Source: Chitinophagaceae bacterium (GTDB taxonomy: Bacteria > Bacteroidota > Bacteroidia > Chitinophagales > Chitinophagaceae). Taken from it: a DNA stretch of 38,701 nt. The notes beneath the pieces are model-generated. The model ran no database searches. It was not told the DNA's origin and saw nothing but the letters and a program-made list of their open reading frames with translations. Positions 36,833 to 38,701 of this stretch are shown in pieces. The position numbers were made by a program, and so were the translations under genes. Location of the stretch: positions 1-38,701 of the forward strand of contig JACDBU010000136.1 in assembly GCA_013694745.1 (NCBI GenBank), given 5' to 3'. The stretch's first letter is position 1. Every line of letters begins with the position of its first letter.

Positions 36833-37450
36833 ATGGAAATTTCTCAGATAATACCACATATTGAAGCACTAATATTTGCAAGTGATAAGCCTTTAACCAC
36901 AATAGAGCTAGTAGAGCTTATTAATAATGCGCTAGCATTCATTGAAGACCGCGCATCGCAAGAGCAGGTTGAATCTGCCATTGCAGCCATCAGTGAAAAG
37001 TATAATTCTGAATTCTATGCATTTGAAATGAGAGAGATAGGTGGGGGATGGCAATTTCTTACAAAAAAAGAATTTCATAAAACCATCGCCCAGTTAAATG
37101 GTGAAAGATTTTTAAAAAAGTTATCCATAGCATCTTTGGAAACTTTATCCATCATAGCGTATAAGCAACCGGTAACAAAATCTGAAATAGAAAATATCAG
37201 GGGTGTTAACTGCGATTATGCCGTACAAAAATTACTTGAAAAAGAATTGATAACCATCGCCGGCAGAAAAGAAGAGGCAATTGGTAAACCACTTGTGTAC
37301 ATAACTTCTAAAACATTTATGGATTATTTTGGTATCAATAGCCCGGATGATCTGCCCAAAATAAAAGAAGTATTAATGGAAGAATTAATTGAAGCCACTA
37401 AGATTCCTGACGTGGAAGAAATAGAATCTGAAGCATCTTCAAATAGCTGA
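36833..37450 (+). CDS. scpB: Segregation and condensation protein B
   Basis: The 205-residue protein shows two winged-helix domains of ScpB. IIPHIEALIFASDKPLT is the typical N-terminal start. The second domain carries LSIASLETLSIIAYKQPVTKSEIENIRGVNCDYAVQKLLEKELI, the strongest signature, followed by GRKEEAIGKPLVYITSKTFMDYFGI. ScpB dimers bind the ScpA kleisin and regulate SMC in chromosome condensation and segregation. scpA is not adjacent. An acidic tail (EATKIPDVEEIESEASSNS) ends the protein. Confidence 0.95.
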   Translation: MEISQIIPHIEALIFASDKPLTTIELVELINNALAFIEDRASQEQVESAIAAISEKYNSEFYAFEMREIGGGWQFLTKKEFHKTIAQLNGERFLKKLSIASLETLSIIAYKQPVTKSEIENIRGVNCDYAVQKLLEKELITIAGRKEEAIGKPLVYITSKTFMDYFGINSPDDLPKIKEVLMEELIEATKIPDVEEIESEASSNS

Positions 37451-37518
37451 TACCTTATCTTACTCTTTACAGCTCCCCACCTCATACATCAAATATTGGA
37501 AAGATGTAAATTCGCATC

Positions 37519-38701
37519 ATGTCAAAAAAAATATCAAAGAAAGAACTGGTAAAAATTGCCGAAGAGTTTGGTACCCCGGTTTATATCTATCATGCCGAAA
37601 AAATAGCGGAGCAATACAATAAACTCACTGATGCATTTACAAAAAGTGATGTAAAGTTTTTTTATGCATGCAAAGCTCTTACCAATATTAATATTTTAAA
37701 ATATGTGCAAAAGCTTGGTGCATCACTCGATTGTGTAAGCATAAATGAAGTGAAACTCGGGCTCATGGCAGGCTTTGATGAAACAAATATATTATACACT
37801 CCAAACTGCGTAGATTTTGATGAAATACTTGCTGTTAAAGAGCTTGGTGTTACTATCAATATCGATAATATTTCTATACTTGAACAGTTTGGTAATAAGT
37901 TTTCAAATACTTACCCCGTTTGTGTGCGGCTAAATCCACACATCATGGCAGGTGGAAATTTTAAGATCTCCACCGGGCATATTGACAGCAAATTTGGGAT
38001 AAGCATTCACCAACTGAGACATATCGAAAGAATAGTGAAAACCACAAACCTGAAGGTGACAGGAATACATATGCATACCGGCAGCGAAATAAAAGACGTA
38101 AATGTTTTTTTACAGGGATTGGAAGTGATGTTTGAAATGGCAAAGCATTTTCCTGACCTGAAATTTGTTGACCTGGGCAGTGGTTTTAAAATACCTTACC
38201 AGGAGAATGATGTGGAAACCGATATTATCCTGCTTGCAGAAAAAGTGGAAGAAGCTTTCCAGGCTTTTGAAAAAGAAACCGGTAAAAAGATCCAGGTATG
38301 GTTTGAGCCGGGTAAATACCTGGTTAGTGAAGCCGGCTATTTTGTAGTAAAAACAAATGTGATAAAACAAACGCCAGCTACTGTGTTTGCGGGTGTTAAC
38401 AGCGGTTTCAATCATCTTATACGGCCCATGTTCTACGAGGCTTATCACCATATTGAAAACATAAGTAACCCGCATGGGCCTGAACGCATCTATACTGTTG
38501 TTGGTAATATTTGTGAGACAGATACTTTTGCCTGGGACAGGAAGATCAATGAAATCCGGGAGAGCGACCTGTTGGTATTTTATAATGCAGGGGCATATGG
38601 ATTTGAGATGTCTTCTAATTTTAATTCCAGATTGAAACCTGCAGAAGTTTTTTTTAAAGGGGGCAAACCAATGCTTATCCGGAAAAGAGATGTGTTTGAA
38701 G
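37519..38701 (+). CDS. lysA: Diaminopimelate decarboxylase (3' end beyond window)
   Basis: This gene is missing from the ORF track because it runs off the window. The ATG at 37519 opens 394 codons without a stop (MSKKISKKELVKIAEEFGTPVYIYH). It is a fold-III PLP enzyme. FYACKALTN carries the PLP-binding Lys, HMHTGSEI and LGSGFKIPY are phosphate/PLP-binding segments, and FEPGKYLVSEAGYF, GNICETDTFA and AGAYGFEMSSNFNSR are the C-terminal barrel and active-site motifs. It converts meso-diaminopimelate to L-lysine, the last step of lysine synthesis. At about 400 residues expected, only a few codons are missing. The usual GPxCExxD motif reads GNICETDT here, a small deviation. Confidence 0.96.
   Translation, partial: MSKKISKKELVKIAEEFGTPVYIYHAEKIAEQYNKLTDAFTKSDVKFFYACKALTNINILKYVQKLGASLDCVSINEVKLGLMAGFDETNILYTPNCVDFDEILAVKELGVTINIDNISILEQFGNKFSNTYPVCVRLNPHIMAGGNFKISTGHIDSKFGISIHQLRHIERIVKTTNLKVTGIHMHTGSEIKDVNVFLQGLEVMFEMAKHFPDLKFVDLGSGFKIPYQENDVETDIILLAEKVEEAFQAFEKETGKKIQVWFEPGKYLVSEAGYFVVKTNVIKQTPATVFAGVNSGFNHLIRPMFYEAYHHIENISNPHGPERIYTVVGNICETDTFAWDRKINEIRESDLLVFYNAGAYGFEMSSNFNSRLKPAEVFFKGGKPMLIRKRDVFE

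Overview
The window looks like a housekeeping stretch of a Bacteroidota chromosome, most likely a Chitinophagaceae-type organism. This is judged from protein character, not from a database search. The DNA is AT-rich and start codons rarely have a Shine-Dalgarno sequence. Several genes are preceded by TAnnTTTG boxes, the Bacteroidota sigma -7 element. Seven exported proteins have signal peptides that appear to be cut just before a glutamine. SecA is long, with a CPCGSG...CHG tail, and the malic enzyme is fused to a phosphotransacetylase-like domain. No tRNA, rRNA, CRISPR array, transposase or phage gene was seen.

Left part (1-12.1 kb): the 3' end of an LpxD-family acyltransferase is followed by a minus-strand group, pheS, 3-hydroxybutyryl-CoA dehydrogenase, an extended SDR and a secreted carboxypeptidase-regulatory-like protein. 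Two plus-strand genes follow: an arginase-fold protein with a degraded metal site and a lipoprotein D-Ala-D-Ala carboxypeptidase (S13), separated by a GGTTAA repeat. Then come minus-strand rarA, a secreted L,D-transpeptidase-like protein and aspS.

Middle part (12.3-26.8 kb): a 2049-residue alpha-2-macroglobulin-like protein with a CAEQ thioester motif is divergent from a small secreted protein made almost entirely of 20 heptads, each with Asp at position 4. A clear hairpin terminator separates the latter from sucD. Further minus-strand genes are an Mla-type lipid ABC transporter pair (ATPase and permease), maeB, an M20 amidohydrolase, a SPOR-domain protein with its own terminator, and deoC.

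Right part (26.9-38.7 kb): two secreted amidohydrolase-family genes hold three modules, of which only one keeps the full metal-ligand set. A 20-bp perfect palindrome with an extra direct copy lies between them. Between the second amidohydrolase and convergent secA sits a compact unit: a four-helix-bundle (23S IVP/S23 family) gene flanked by 36-nt imperfect inverted repeats built from 7-nt GAATTAG units. This is the best candidate for an under-described element in the window. A 621-nt gene-free region between secA and atpG contains an orphan terminator preceded by hairpins and a -7-like box, so it may encode a small RNA. The window ends with atpG, scpB and an almost complete lysA cut by the window edge.

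Functionally the genes cover envelope biogenesis (LpxD, S13, L,D-transpeptidase-like, SPOR, Mla, SecA, LysA), translation (PheS, AspS), central metabolism (SucD, MaeB, DeoC, AtpG) and chromosome maintenance (RarA, ScpB).
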